From an uncultured Ruminococcus sp. (GTDB taxonomy: Bacteria; Bacillota; Clostridia; Oscillospirales; Ruminococcaceae), in contig CAMWHN010000141.1 in assembly GCA_947174085.1 (NCBI GenBank), forward strand, positions 1-5,955: 5,955 nucleotides of DNA, read 5' to 3'. Under the pieces are notes generated by a model. It saw only the letters and a list, made by a program, of their open reading frames with translations, was not told where the DNA came from and ran no database searches. Below are positions 5,925-5,955 of this stretch, piece after piece (the stretch's first letter is position 1; each line of letters starts with the position of its first letter). The position numbers were made by a program, and so were the translations under genes.

Positions 5925-5955
5925 TCGATGTCTTTCTTGTGGCTCTTTACAACAA

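Overview
This window comes from an AT-rich, low-GC Gram-positive bacterium. A clostridial relative (Lachnospiraceae/Oscillospiraceae type) is my best guess. The basis is the strong A/T bias, AGGAGG-type ribosome binding sites, consensus sigma-A promoters, a typical Firmicutes tRNA-Val(UAC), and a very large FtsX-type ABC permease of a form common in Clostridia. The species cannot be told from the sequence. Every gene I can support is on the minus strand, so transcription runs from right to left.

Right end (5375-5955): two small unrecognised reading frames. The upstream one has a TTG start or begins beyond the window. The downstream one ends in an ATGA overlap with the next gene. Next (4645-5378) is a gene for a CPBP-family (CAAX protease / bacteriocin-processing, Abi-type) membrane protein, broken by a single-base frameshift at an A7 run. 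When the frame is restored, all three family motifs line up in a 244-residue protein. The switch point is also a canonical -1 slippery heptamer, so the break may be a true pseudogene, a phase-variable tract, recoding, or a sequencing error. A 12-bp hairpin terminator (4524-4553) closes this cluster.

Middle and left (206-4498): a self-contained two-gene ABC operon with its own extended -10 promoter, a strong RBS, and overlapping or abutting genes. First comes a MacB/LolD-type ATPase with all nucleotide-binding motifs intact. Second is a 1172-residue permease carrying two FtsX modules (eight predicted membrane segments, 1+3+1+3). Its first extracellular region carries a roughly 375-residue heptad-repeat coiled coil. 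The only proline in that coiled coil lies almost exactly at its midpoint, so the whole insert reads as an antiparallel helical hairpin with two arms of about 185 residues, long enough to reach far into the cell wall. A strong intrinsic terminator follows the stop codon by 4 bases. This looks like a mechanotransmission-type (type VII) ABC system rather than a conventional solute pump; its substrate or partner cannot be read from the sequence.

Left edge (1-54): the 5' part of a tRNA-Val(UAC) gene, driven by a perfect-consensus promoter (TTGACA, 17 bp, TATAAT with TG extension) located between the operon terminator and the tRNA.
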